This document shows, piece after piece, positions 24,278 to 33,141 of a stretch of DNA of 36,553 bases. The notes under the pieces are model-generated. The model made no database searches. It had not been told where the DNA came from and saw nothing but the letters and a program-made list of their open reading frames with translations. Source of the stretch: Cytophagales bacterium (GTDB lineage: Bacteria; Bacteroidota; Bacteroidia; Cytophagales; CCMP332); contig JANQSY010000114.1 in NCBI GenBank assembly GCA_028279065.1, positions 1-36,553 on the forward strand, read 5' to 3'. The translations under genes and the position numbers were made by a program. Each line of letters begins with the position of its first letter. Position 1 is the stretch's first letter.

Positions 24278-24695
24278 ACCGAGCATAGAGGTATTGGATG
24301 GCAACAAGGTATCCGTTCATTCCCAATCCGGAGATCAGACCATCGCAATAAGGGGCTAGCATACTGATCCTTCTGTATTCCTCCCTGGAGAAAATATGTG
24401 ATAAATGAACCTCAAGCTTCGGGATCTTAACGGATTCCAGGGCATCTGCAATGGCGATAGATGTATGGGTAAGGGCCCCGGCGTTTATCACCAGCCCATC
24501 ATATTCCTCAGCTTCGGATTGGAGCTTATCAATGATCTCCCCTTCATGATTGGTTTGAAAGAGGGTGACATCAACCAAGGGGTATTTTTCCTTGATCATT
24601 TTTTCCAGTTCTTCAAAGCTGATCTTTCCGTAAACCTTGGGATCTCTTTTACCTGTGAGGTTCAGATTGGGGCCGTTAAGGATCAGGATTTTCAT
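24264..24695 (-). CDS. aroQ: 3-dehydroquinate dehydratase, type II
   Basis: This is the third enzyme of the shikimate pathway, a 143-residue subunit of a dodecamer. The start at 24695 gives MKILILNGPNLNL, the standard N terminus; an upstream ATG (24761) is rejected. Visible motifs are RDPKVYG with active-site Tyr at 22, FQTNHEGEIID, INAGALTHTSIAI, and EVHLSHIFSREEYRR followed by GLGMNGYLVAIQYL. The minus-strand box TATCTTTG lies 8 bases before the ATG. It is divergent from xerD and overlaps rnhA. Confidence 0.95.
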   Translation of the reverse strand: MKILILNGPNLNLTGKRDPKVYGKISFEELEKMIKEKYPLVDVTLFQTNHEGEIIDKLQSEAEEYDGLVINAGALTHTSIAIADALESVKIPKLEVHLSHIFSREEYRRISMLAPYCDGLISGLGMNGYLVAIQYLYARYANR

Positions 24696-24703
24696 GGTCC
24701 GGG

Positions 24704-24711
24704 CAAAGATA
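24704..24711 (-). promoter_or_regulatory. TANNTTTG promoter box of aroQ
   Basis: The minus strand reads TATCTTTG, ending 8 bases before the aroQ ATG. It is separated by 7 bases from the plus-strand box of xerD. Confidence 0.5.
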
Positions 24712-24718
24712 TCTGTTT

Positions 24719-24726
24719 TATTTTTG
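24719..24726 (+). promoter_or_regulatory. TANNTTTG promoter box of xerD
   Basis: TATTTTTG ends 3 bases before the GTG at 24730, which would make the transcript leaderless. It supports this GTG as the start of xerD. Confidence 0.5.
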
Positions 24727-24729
24727 GCT

Positions 24730-25629
24730 GTGGCCTGGGATATCCTTGTTAAGCAGTTCAAAAGCTATCTTTCTCTGGAAAAAGGCTTGTCCAAAAACAC
24801 CCAGGATGCCTACCTCAAAGATGTCAACAAGCTTAGAGAATTTGCTGAGTTGGAACTGGGTGGAAAAAACCCCGAAAGAATAGATCCCTCTGATCTGGGT
24901 AAGCTTCTGGAATTCTTGAATGAGCTTGGGATCTCTGCCCATAGTCAGGCAAGGGTCATATCCGGGATCAAATCCTTTTATAGGTTCCTTGTTTTGGAAA
25001 ACTTGATCGAGGAGGATCCCTCCGGTCTGATTTCAGGTCCGAAACTGGGAAGAAAATTACCTGAAGTCCTTGATGTTCATGAGATCGACAGTCTGATGGG
25101 AACATTTCCCATGAACAAGGATGCAGGAGTAAGGGATAGAGCAATGATCGAATTGCTGTACAGCTCGGGATTAAGGGTCTCCGAGTTGATAGGGTTGAAG
25201 CTCAATCTCATCCTTTTCAATGAAAAGATCCTGAGGATATTGGGGAAAGGAAATAAGGAACGTTTGGTCCCGTTTGGATCCTCGGCTGAGAAGTATTTGA
25301 AAATGTATCTTGAAGAGATCCGGGTGCACATTGAAATCCAACATGGATTCGAGAATTTTGCATTCCTGGGACAACGAGGAAAACCATTGACAAGGGTATA
25401 TGTGTTCAAGGCCATAAAAGAAGCTGCCCAAAAAGCAGGAATAAACAAAAAAGTGAGTCCTCATACATTTCGACATTCCTTTGCCACGCATTTAATAGAA
25501 GGTGGAGCCGATCTTAGGTCTGTTCAGGCCATGCTTGGACATGAATCAATTACCACCACTGAGATCTACACCCACCTGGACCGGGATTATCTAAAACAGG
25601 TTATCATGGAATACCATCCAAGAAGTTGA
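24730..25629 (+). CDS. xerD: Tyrosine recombinase XerD
   Basis: This is a 299-residue site-specific recombinase of chromosome dimer resolution at dif. With the GTG start at 24730 the six catalytic residues are R149, K173, H245, R248, H271 and nucleophile Y280, each one position from the E. coli XerD numbering (148, 172, 244, 247, 270, 279). This strongly supports that start over the ATG at 24637, which would add 31 residues of antisense aroQ sequence. The core-binding domain begins WDILVKQFKSYLSLEKGLS. It overlaps pyrD by one base (TGATG) and lies two genes before ftsK, whose gamma domain activates XerD in other bacteria. Confidence 0.93.
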   Translation: MAWDILVKQFKSYLSLEKGLSKNTQDAYLKDVNKLREFAELELGGKNPERIDPSDLGKLLEFLNELGISAHSQARVISGIKSFYRFLVLENLIEEDPSGLISGPKLGRKLPEVLDVHEIDSLMGTFPMNKDAGVRDRAMIELLYSSGLRVSELIGLKLNLILFNEKILRILGKGNKERLVPFGSSAEKYLKMYLEEIRVHIEIQHGFENFAFLGQRGKPLTRVYVFKAIKEAAQKAGINKKVSPHTFRHSFATHLIEGGADLRSVQAMLGHESITTTEIYTHLDRDYLKQVIMEYHPRS

Positions 25630-26645
25630 TGGGGATTTACAATTTCCTCAAGCCGCTGCTATTCTCTATGGGTCCTGAGAAGGCCCATTCTGTAGCCATG
25701 AACGGACTGAAAATCATGCATGCTACACCTGGAATTTCGGGTTTGATAGGATCCATTTCAAACGACCCTTGCTTTGACCGACCGGTTGAGCTGTTTGGTT
25801 TGAAGTTCATGAATCCCATAGGACTCGCTGCTGGCTTCGATAAGGATGCGAAGTATGTGGATCCACTTTCGGAACTGGGATTCGGATTTATTGAGATAGG
25901 AACTCTCACGCCAAAAGAACAAAGTGGAAATCCCAAACCCAGACTATTCAGAATTCCCGGGGACAAGGCCCTGATCAATAGAATGGGATTTAATAATGAT
26001 GGTGTAGATCCTGCGGCCAAAAGGCTTGCAAAGAGGAAGACAGACCTGATCATCGGTGGGAACATTGGCAAGAACAAGGTTACCGAGAACGAAAAGGCCA
26101 TGCAGGATTACCTGATCTGCTTTGAGAGACTGTATTCACAGGTGGATTATTTCACCATAAATGTTTCCTCTCCAAATACACCTGGCTTAAGAGAGCTTCA
26201 GGAAAGGCCCTTTTTAACCCAATTATTCACGGAATTGGAAAGGCGAAATGAAGAAAGGAAACCGATCCTTCTGAAAATCGCCCCTGACCTTGAGGATCCT
26301 CAGTTGGATGATATAATAGACCTGTGTTTAGAACTAAATGTTTCCGGGATAATTGCCACCAACACCACAATACGAAGAAATCTGGCATCAATTGATCAGA
26401 AGGAGATCGAAAAAATAGGCAATGGGGGATTGAGCGGTGTCCCCGTCATGGATCTTTCCACTGGGGTTCTGGAAAAGATCTCGAAAAGGTCCCAGGAAAG
26501 ATTACCGATTATCGCCTCTGGGGGAATATTTGGGCCTGATGATGTAAAAAGAAAAATGGATGCCGGTGCAAAACTTGTTCAGGTATATACGGGCTTTATT
26601 TACGAAGGGCCCTATTTTGTCAAAAAATTATTAAAGAGTTTATAG
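25629..26645 (+). CDS. pyrD: Dihydroorotate dehydrogenase (quinone), class 2
   Basis: This is the fourth enzyme of pyrimidine synthesis, which passes electrons to the quinone pool at the inner membrane. It has 338 residues from the ATG at 25629; a TTG three bases earlier is less likely. The class 2 N-terminal helical extension (YNFLKPLLFSMGPEKAHS) is present. FMN-binding and catalytic parts are visible: NPIGLAAGFDKDA, NRMGFNNDG, INVSSPNTPGLREL with catalytic S181, LLKIAPDL, IATNTT and ASGGIFGPDD. It overlaps xerD; ftsK follows after 42 bases. Confidence 0.96.
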   Translation: MGIYNFLKPLLFSMGPEKAHSVAMNGLKIMHATPGISGLIGSISNDPCFDRPVELFGLKFMNPIGLAAGFDKDAKYVDPLSELGFGFIEIGTLTPKEQSGNPKPRLFRIPGDKALINRMGFNNDGVDPAAKRLAKRKTDLIIGGNIGKNKVTENEKAMQDYLICFERLYSQVDYFTINVSSPNTPGLRELQERPFLTQLFTELERRNEERKPILLKIAPDLEDPQLDDIIDLCLELNVSGIIATNTTIRRNLASIDQKEIEKIGNGGLSGVPVMDLSTGVLEKISKRSQERLPIIASGGIFGPDDVKRKMDAGAKLVQVYTGFIYEGPYFVKKLLKSL

Positions 26646-26671
26646 GCTCGGAATTGGCCTTTCTTTTATCA

Positions 26672-26679
26672 TAATTTTG
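26672..26679 (+). promoter_or_regulatory. TANNTTTG promoter box of ftsK
   Basis: TAATTTTG ends 8 bases before the ATG at 26688. A TTG at 26654-26656 is 15 bases upstream, shorter than the usual spacing for a -33 element. Confidence 0.5.
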
Positions 26680-26687
26680 CCCCCCAT

Positions 26688-29129
26688 ATGGCGACCAACT
26701 CCGTGAGGAAGAACAAACCCAAAAAAAAGGGTGGAAATTCAAGATCGTTCAAGTTTAACGTCAACCTTTTTAATGATAAAAGGGTGCAATTGGCCTTTGG
26801 ATTCTTCCTTATTGCAGCTTCCCTTTTTCTTGCTGTAAGCCTTACTTCTTACCTTTTTACCGGACACTACGATCAATCGGTTTTATCCTCCCTTGGCACC
26901 GAGGACACCAGGAATCTTGGTCTTGAAGCCAGGAACTGGCTAGGACTTATGGGCGCATGGGTTTCTCACCTCTTTATTTATCGCTGGTTCGGGATTGCCT
27001 CATTCCTTTTTGTCCCTATTCTGTTCTTCGGAGGATACAGGGTATTGTTTGCCAAGGAGATCGTTCCTCTCTCAAGGTTTTATTGGTTTTCAACCTTCTC
27101 CCTGATCTGGTTGAGCTTGTTGTTTGGGTACCTGGTGCTATTTCTGGGTGAAAATACCCGTTGGTTTTTCCTCGGTGGTGGATTTGGTTTTGAAATGGCT
27201 TTGTGGATGGAGGGCCTGATGGGATGGGGAACCATCATATTGCTGGTATTTACCCTTATCCTTTTTGCCATCTTCTTCTTTAATGTGACCAGAGTTGCCT
27301 GGTTCGGTTCCACGGAGAGTGGTGAAGCCACAGTCCCTTCAACCGATGACATGGGAGGAGTAGGGGTGAACCCTTTTGAAGATGAGCAAATCGAGGAGCC
27401 CGAGGAGAATGAAGAAATAGAGCTAATTCAAAAAGAGGAGGAGGCAACTGAAGAGGAAACATTGGAATCTGAGTTGGATCTTCAGGTAGAAGAGGAAGCC
27501 CCGGAACCCGAAATCCAACCGGAAGAATTTGAGGTGGAAGAAGAGATCACGGAACCGGAAGAAAACCCAGATCTGGAGATCGAGGAAACGGTTGAAGAAG
27601 AAAAAATAGGCGGGGAGTTAGAGCATTATGACCCCACCCTCGACCTTTCGAGTTATAAATACCCGAGTGTTAAGATCCTGAAAGACTATGATCATGGGAA
27701 GGCGAAGGTCACCCATGAAGAGTTGGAGGCCAACAAAAACAGGATCGTTCAGACCCTGAACAATTTTAAGATCGAGATCTCCAATATAAAAGCTACAATC
27801 GGGCCTACGGTCACCCTTTATGAAATAGTGCCCAAGGCGGGGATCAAGATCTCGAAGATCAAGAACCTTGAGGACGATATTGCACTAAGTCTTGCTGCTC
27901 TGGGAATCAGGATCATTGCTCCTATACCAGGTAAGGGAACTATCGGGATAGAGGTACCGAATAAGAACCGGGAATTGGTTTCAATGAAATCCGTCGTTAC
28001 TACGGAAAAGTTCCAGGAGTCCAAAATGGAATTGCCGGTCATCATGGGTAAGTCGATATCCAATGAGTTATTCCTTTCCGATCTCACCAAAATGCCGCAT
28101 ATACTTGTGGCGGGGGCAACAGGTCAAGGTAAATCCGTGGGTCTAAACGTACTACTGGCCTCATTGCTCTACAAAAAGCACCCATCGGAGCTGAAATTTA
28201 TTCTTGTAGACCCCAAAAAGGTTGAATTAAGCCTTTTCAACAAGATCGAGAGGCATTTTCTGGCCGTTCTTCCGAATTCCGAAGAACCGATCATCACAGA
28301 TACCAAGAAGGTCATATACACCTTGAACTCCCTTTGTATTGAAATGGATGATCGATACAATCTATTGAAGGATGCGGGTTGCAGGAATATCAAGGAGTAC
28401 AATAAAAAATTCCAGAACAGAAGGCTCAATCCTGAAAAAGGTCACCGTTTCCTTCCCTATCTGGTGCTGGTCATAGATGAACTTGCAGATCTGATGATGA
28501 CTGCGGGCAAGGAGGTAGAGACACCGATTGCCAGACTTGCTCAGTTGGCAAGAGCTATAGGCATCCACCTTGTGGTCGCTACTCAAAGACCTTCCGTGAA
28601 CGTGATCACCGGTGTGATTAAAGCAAATTTCCCGGCAAGGCTTTCCTATAGGGTTACCTCCAAGGTGGATTCGAGAACTATCCTTGATACCGGTGGGGCG
28701 GATAGGCTGGTTGGAATGGGGGACATGCTATTTGCCCTTGGGTCTGACATTATTCGCTTGCAATGTCCCTTTATCGATACCGATGAGATCGAAGACCTTT
28801 GTGAATTCATTGGTTCGCAAAGAGGATATCCTTCGGCATATCACCTTCCGGAGTATGTTGGGGACGAAGGAGAAGACAAAGGAGAGTTCAGTATTGATGA
28901 CCGGGATGCCCTGTTTGAGGAAGCTGCCAGATTGGTGGTTACGCACCAGCAAGGAAGCACCTCCCTTATCCAGAGGAAGCTCAGCCTTGGATATAACAGA
29001 GCTGGAAGGATCATCGATCAGTTGGAGGCAGCAGGGGTGGTAGGACCTTTTGAAGGGAGCAAGGCAAGGCAGGTCCTTTTCCAGGATGAAGCCAGTTTGG
29101 AACAGTATTTGAGTGAATTAGGCATATAA
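26688..29129 (+). CDS. ftsK: DNA translocase FtsK
   Basis: This is an 813-residue septal DNA pump. It has a basic N terminus (KNKPKKKGG), then about four membrane helices (~40-205), a very acidic Glu/Pro linker (~225-310), the alpha/beta motor and a C-terminal winged helix. Walker A GATGQGKS is at 476-483 (K482), Walker B is VLVIDELADLM, and the arginine-rich LAQLARAIGIHLVVATQRPS follows. The gamma domain (RKLSLGYNRAGRIIDQLEAAGVVG, ~763-786) should bind KOPS-like sequences and activate XerD. It has its own promoter box but lies in the xerD-pyrD-ftsK-lolA-pyrF row. Confidence 0.96.
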   Translation: MATNSVRKNKPKKKGGNSRSFKFNVNLFNDKRVQLAFGFFLIAASLFLAVSLTSYLFTGHYDQSVLSSLGTEDTRNLGLEARNWLGLMGAWVSHLFIYRWFGIASFLFVPILFFGGYRVLFAKEIVPLSRFYWFSTFSLIWLSLLFGYLVLFLGENTRWFFLGGGFGFEMALWMEGLMGWGTIILLVFTLILFAIFFFNVTRVAWFGSTESGEATVPSTDDMGGVGVNPFEDEQIEEPEENEEIELIQKEEEATEEETLESELDLQVEEEAPEPEIQPEEFEVEEEITEPEENPDLEIEETVEEEKIGGELEHYDPTLDLSSYKYPSVKILKDYDHGKAKVTHEELEANKNRIVQTLNNFKIEISNIKATIGPTVTLYEIVPKAGIKISKIKNLEDDIALSLAALGIRIIAPIPGKGTIGIEVPNKNRELVSMKSVVTTEKFQESKMELPVIMGKSISNELFLSDLTKMPHILVAGATGQGKSVGLNVLLASLLYKKHPSELKFILVDPKKVELSLFNKIERHFLAVLPNSEEPIITDTKKVIYTLNSLCIEMDDRYNLLKDAGCRNIKEYNKKFQNRRLNPEKGHRFLPYLVLVIDELADLMMTAGKEVETPIARLAQLARAIGIHLVVATQRPSVNVITGVIKANFPARLSYRVTSKVDSRTILDTGGADRLVGMGDMLFALGSDIIRLQCPFIDTDEIEDLCEFIGSQRGYPSAYHLPEYVGDEGEDKGEFSIDDRDALFEEAARLVVTHQQGSTSLIQRKLSLGYNRAGRIIDQLEAAGVVGPFEGSKARQVLFQDEASLEQYLSELGI

Positions 29130-29138
29130 CAGAACGGG

Positions 29139-29786
29139 ATGAAAAAATTAGTATCGTTTGTTTTTTTCTTTTTGATCCTTTTAGCCGCCGCCATGGCTCA
29201 GTACGATAAGGTGGCTGAGGAAATGCTAATGAAGGTCGAAAACAAATACAAGGCTTTGAAATCATTCAGAGCTACCTTCACCTATACAGGTGAAATGGCC
29301 GCAACTGAGGAGACAGAATCTCTTAGTGGTAGCATCACGGTTAAGGGATCCAGCAAGGTTGTATTGGACCTTTCCGACCAGGTGATCTATATAGATGGGC
29401 AAAAACAATGGACTCACCTTGTGGAAGAGAACGAAGTGAATATAATGGATTATGATCCTGACGAGGAGGAGTTTTCACCTAATAAGATGTACGACCTTTA
29501 TAAGAGGGGTTTCAAATACATTTTTGTTGAGGAGATAACTGAAAACGGAAAGACTTACAATGTCATAGACCTGGTTCCAGAAGACCGAAATAAGTCTTAT
29601 TTCAAGATCAAGCTTTTTATCAACAAGGCGGATAACAGTATAGCGGCTTGGCGCATTCTTGAGAAGAACGGAAACCGATATGAATACCGGATCAACACCT
29701 TTCAGACCAACATTGGTGTTGACGATTCCTTTTTCAGGTTTGATCCTTCCAAGCACAAGGGCATTGAAATCGTAGACCTCAGGTAA
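29139..29786 (+). CDS. LolA-like outer-membrane lipoprotein carrier protein
   Basis: This is a 215-residue periplasmic protein with signal peptide cleaved after AMA. The mature chain follows the LolA pattern: an N-terminal amphipathic helix (MLMKVENKYKALKSFRATFTY), then a half-closed barrel with VVLDLSDQVIYIDGQKQW, and a final FRFDPSKHKGIEIVDL. LolA carries lipoproteins from the LolCDE complex to the outer membrane, and this lineage is rich in lipoproteins. LolA-like domains of other function also occur, so the specific role is moderate. It starts 9 bases after ftsK and its TAA overlaps the pyrF ATG (TAATG). Confidence 0.85.
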   Translation: MKKLVSFVFFFLILLAAAMAQYDKVAEEMLMKVENKYKALKSFRATFTYTGEMAATEETESLSGSITVKGSSKVVLDLSDQVIYIDGQKQWTHLVEENEVNIMDYDPDEEEFSPNKMYDLYKRGFKYIFVEEITENGKTYNVIDLVPEDRNKSYFKIKLFINKADNSIAAWRILEKNGNRYEYRINTFQTNIGVDDSFFRFDPSKHKGIEIVDLR

Positions 29787-30607
29787 TGTACTATACTGCC
29801 AATGAGCTTGGGCAGCTGATCAAAAAGAAATCATCTTATCTCTGCGTAGGGCTTGACCCGGATAATGAAAAGATCCCCCGTCATTTTTTTTCTTCCAGGG
29901 AACCGGTGTATGATTTCTGCAGGGAGATCATCGACAATACTCATGATCTCGCACTGGCCTTTAAACCCAATCTGGCATTTTTTGAAGCCTTAGGTCCTTC
30001 TGGTCTTGAAACCTTTCAAAAAGTCTGTGATTATATTCCGGATGAGAATTTTGTTATCGCTGATGCAAAAAGAGGGGATATCGGGAATACTGCAAGAATG
30101 TATGCCAGATCCCTTTTTGAGAATTATAAGGTAGATGCCGTCACGGTAAATCCCTATATGGGAAATGATACCCTGGAACCATTCCTGGAGTTTGAAAACA
30201 AGTATACTATTGTGCTGGGTTTGACCTCCAATCCAGGCTCAGGGGATTTCCAAAAAAGGGAGTTAACAGGGGGGAACTCGGTCTTTGAAGAGGTTATAGA
30301 AAAGGTTCAGGAGATCGGAGATAGGGACCATCTGATGTTTGTGGTAGGTGCTACGCAGGATCAAAGTATTAGGGGAATTCGTGAACAGGCTGCGGAATGT
30401 TTCTTCCTCGTTCCTGGGATAGGTAGTCAGGGCGGTGACCTTGAATCGATCTCCATCAATGGATTCAATTCCAATGTAGGTCTGATAGTTAATTCCTCAA
30501 GATCGATTCTCTATGCCAGTTCTGACAGGAGTTTTGCGAGTGATTCAAGAAGGGCTGCATCCGATTTGAGAGACCAAATGAAATCTCTCCTCGATCGTAT
30601 GGGTTGA
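29786..30607 (+). CDS. pyrF: Orotidine 5'-phosphate decarboxylase, type 2
   Basis: This is the last step of UMP synthesis, a 273-residue enzyme. The family motifs are LCVGLDPD (19-26), the FKPN segment (59-62), and IADAKRGDIG (91-100) with catalytic K95 flanked by two Asp. The longer sequence with TVNPYMGNDTLEPFL and VPGIGSQGGD is that of type 2 (mycobacterial-like) enzymes. It is coupled to the LolA-like gene and one transcript may also carry pyrD. It meets the M61 peptidase gene stop to stop with no base between. Confidence 0.95.
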   Translation: MYYTANELGQLIKKKSSYLCVGLDPDNEKIPRHFFSSREPVYDFCREIIDNTHDLALAFKPNLAFFEALGPSGLETFQKVCDYIPDENFVIADAKRGDIGNTARMYARSLFENYKVDAVTVNPYMGNDTLEPFLEFENKYTIVLGLTSNPGSGDFQKRELTGGNSVFEEVIEKVQEIGDRDHLMFVVGATQDQSIRGIREQAAECFFLVPGIGSQGGDLESISINGFNSNVGLIVNSSRSILYASSDRSFASDSRRAASDLRDQMKSLLDRMG

Positions 30608-32443
30608 TCAGATCTTTCCCCATGCGTTTCTAAGGCCTAGTTGTTCAGCAGAAGGGTTTTCCAATGGCTCAAGGACATATTTCTTATTGGAATTCACCAA
30701 TTGAGCGGTGCCGGTCAGAGTCTTTTCTTTAAGTTTCTTTCCTTTCATTCTTTTTACCACGATCTCAACCTGGTCACCTTCCTTTGTTGATGCTTTGAAT
30801 CCTTTTACGACTGCTGGAAAGTTCTGTCCTTCAATTTTTTCTCCATTCAAACTGACAAGGATATCATCCTTTTGGAAACCCATTTCCCGGCCAAATGAAT
30901 TCATATTGTCCACACTTCCTACTATCCAATTCCCTGCTTCAGGATCGAAACCAATTCCAATACTTCCTAAGGTTATCTCTTCGGTTTCCTTGGATTCGCG
31001 GTATTCCACTCCGATCAGGTTAAAAGTTTGTTCCAGTGGCAGGGGATCTTTTCCTGCAACATACCTCTCAAGGAATTCTTTGGTTTCACTGGAGGTCATA
31101 TTTCCAATTATGTCAAAGATCTGCTCATCAGGGAAGGGTTTTGAGACCCCGAACCTGTTTCCAAGGTCTCTCATGAGCTCCTGAGTTCCATACCTCCCTT
31201 GGCTTCTATCCCTCAAATGAATGTCGAGACATAACCCTATGAGGGCTCCTTTTTCATATACGTTTAGATACTCATCCTTGTATTCATCCAAACAGCCCTT
31301 GCTCATGGTGGTAAAGGGCAGGGTATCATTGAAAACTTCTTTTGATCTCTTGATTTTATACCGCATGTTTTTGAGAAAATCTTCAAAGCTTATCAGGCCT
31401 TGCTTGAGTTGAACATGGTTTGCGGCATATTCAGTGATCCCTTCATAAAGCCAAAGGTTCTGGGACATTTGGGGATCTTGAAAATCAAAGTAATGGATCT
31501 GTTCAGAATGGATCGCAAGGGGAGTTATGATATGAAAGAATTCATGGGCTGTTACCCTCGTTATCATTGTACTGATTGAAGAGGGCTCCCTTTCGTAAAG
31601 GGTAAATAAGGTGGAGTAAGAATGTTCCAATGCCCCTTCTCCACCCGAAGGAGGTCTTTGGTTCTGGAGCAAGACCAGAATAGAATAACGGTCTACGGGC
31701 ATATAGCCGCCCAGGTAATCACGTTGGGCCTCCAGTATTGCCTTCACCTCAGGTCTAATATCCCTGGCAGTGACTTTTTTTCCCGGAGAATAAACCGAGA
31801 TCTCTACCTGGGTTTTATCCAGGGGGATAAACGTGGTATCCGGTTTGGAATATAGGATTGGTGAATCGACCAACTCATAATAATCTCCGGAAAAGAACCT
31901 ATCCAGAGTGGGTTGGCTTGATAATCTTTTTAGCGGAGTTGCACCATAGAGCTCTTCAGGGTGAATGATGGTGATATCGAAAGCTGTCCTTTTCTGGCCC
32001 TTGATGTATCCCATCAGGCAAAAGGTATTCAGCATGAAGACCTTTCCTTTTTCAAAGCTGGATCCTGCAGGCTCAAAGGGAAGGGTGTCCCCTTCGTAAT
32101 CATAAGTATCCTTTACCCAATAACTGATATTTGATATTCCGTTATTGTTTGGGATCATCCACCTGTTCTTATCTTTTCTTTCGACCTCCAGGCTATTCCC
32201 GTCCTTGTCTTTTGCCTCAAAAGCTTCTATGAATCGTCCAAAATCATAAATGGCATAGGTTCCGGGTACGATCTTTGGAAAATGGAACTCTACATACTCT
32301 TCATTGGATGCAGGAGGGATGAGTGAAACCTGCAATTTGTCATCCTTGAGTTTTCCCAGATCAAGGGAGTACTGGTACCTCCCCTGACTAAAAAGTCCTC
32401 CTGCCAAACAGGCCAGGAGGACAGACAGAAACCATTTCTTCAT
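30608..32443 (-). CDS. M61-family glycyl aminopeptidase-like zinc protease with PDZ domain
   Basis: This is a 611-residue exported protease. It has a signal peptide (~1-19), then an N-terminal beta domain (~20-190), a catalytic domain with the zinc motif HEFFH (H300, E301, H304) and the third ligand in EGITEY (E334), and a C-terminal PDZ domain (~500-580, with GFQKDDILVSLNGEKI). The order is that of M61 peptidases, which cut after N-terminal Gly or Ala. It follows the ABC ATPase gene by 2 bases, so a link with the transporter is implied but not shown. Confidence 0.92.
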   Translation of the reverse strand: MKKWFLSVLLACLAGGLFSQGRYQYSLDLGKLKDDKLQVSLIPPASNEEYVEFHFPKIVPGTYAIYDFGRFIEAFEAKDKDGNSLEVERKDKNRWMIPNNNGISNISYWVKDTYDYEGDTLPFEPAGSSFEKGKVFMLNTFCLMGYIKGQKRTAFDITIIHPEELYGATPLKRLSSQPTLDRFFSGDYYELVDSPILYSKPDTTFIPLDKTQVEISVYSPGKKVTARDIRPEVKAILEAQRDYLGGYMPVDRYSILVLLQNQRPPSGGEGALEHSYSTLFTLYEREPSSISTMITRVTAHEFFHIITPLAIHSEQIHYFDFQDPQMSQNLWLYEGITEYAANHVQLKQGLISFEDFLKNMRYKIKRSKEVFNDTLPFTTMSKGCLDEYKDEYLNVYEKGALIGLCLDIHLRDRSQGRYGTQELMRDLGNRFGVSKPFPDEQIFDIIGNMTSSETKEFLERYVAGKDPLPLEQTFNLIGVEYRESKETEEITLGSIGIGFDPEAGNWIVGSVDNMNSFGREMGFQKDDILVSLNGEKIEGQNFPAVVKGFKASTKEGDQVEIVVKRMKGKKLKEKTLTGTAQLVNSNKKYVLEPLENPSAEQLGLRNAWGKI

Positions 32444-32445
32444 CC

Positions 32446-33135
32446 CTAGATCAGAGCCTTTTCTTTAACATTTTCTGTTACGATCTGACCATCGAAAAGG
32501 TGGATTATCCTGTGGGAATACTCGGCATCGGAGGGAGAGTGAGTTACCATTACGATGGTAGTCCCTTCCTCATTGAGGCCGGAAAGAAGATTCATTACTT
32601 CCTGACCATGCGTAGAATCCAGGTTTCCCGTAGGCTCATCCGCAAGGATCAATTTAGGATTTGCCACAACGGCTCTTGCCACCGCAACCCTTTGCTGCTG
32701 ACCTCCGGAAAGTTGTTGTGGAAAGTGCTTTTCACGGTGCCTGATCTGCATTCTGTCCATGACCTCTTCAACTCTTTTCCTTCTTTCAGAACCAGGGATC
32801 TTCAGGTAAATGAGAGGAAGTTCAATGTTTTCAAAAACAGTCAGTTCGTCGATAAGGTTGAAGCTCTGAAATACAAATCCGATATTGGATTTTCTCAGGT
32901 CTGCTCTTTGCCTTTCGGAATACTTTGATACTTCATGTCCCACGAAATGGAACTCTCCATCTGAGGGATTATCAAGGAGTCCCACAATATTCAGCAACGT
33001 GGATTTCCCGCATCCTGAAGGGCCCATAATGGCTACAAACTCACCTTCTTTGATTTCAATGTTTACCTGATTGAGGGCGGTGGTCTCCACCTCCTCGGTT
33101 CGGTAGATCTTGGATAGGTTTACTGTCTTAATCAT
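32446..33135 (-). CDS. ABC transporter ATP-binding protein, MacB/LolD type
   Basis: This is a 229-residue ATPase. Walker A is GPSGCGKST (38-46, K44), the Q-loop is FVFQSFNL, the signature LSGGQQQR starts at 142, Walker B is LILADEPT with E167, and the switch is H199 in VTHS. Sequence and the short length place it in the MacB/LolD (FtsX-permease) branch that moves lipoproteins, antibiotics or peptides from the inner membrane. It is 6 bases downstream of the adaptor gene. No permease gene is adjacent on either side, which is odd for this branch. Confidence 0.93.
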   Translation of the reverse strand: MIKTVNLSKIYRTEEVETTALNQVNIEIKEGEFVAIMGPSGCGKSTLLNIVGLLDNPSDGEFHFVGHEVSKYSERQRADLRKSNIGFVFQSFNLIDELTVFENIELPLIYLKIPGSERRKRVEEVMDRMQIRHREKHFPQQLSGGQQQRVAVARAVVANPKLILADEPTGNLDSTHGQEVMNLLSGLNEEGTTIVMVTHSPSDAEYSHRIIHLFDGQIVTENVKEKALI

Positions 33136-33141
33136 TTTAAT

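Noticed and set aside
24637-24729. N-terminal extension of xerD
   Set aside because: It is antisense to the start of aroQ, and with the GTG at 24730 all catalytic residues fall one position from E. coli XerD numbering.
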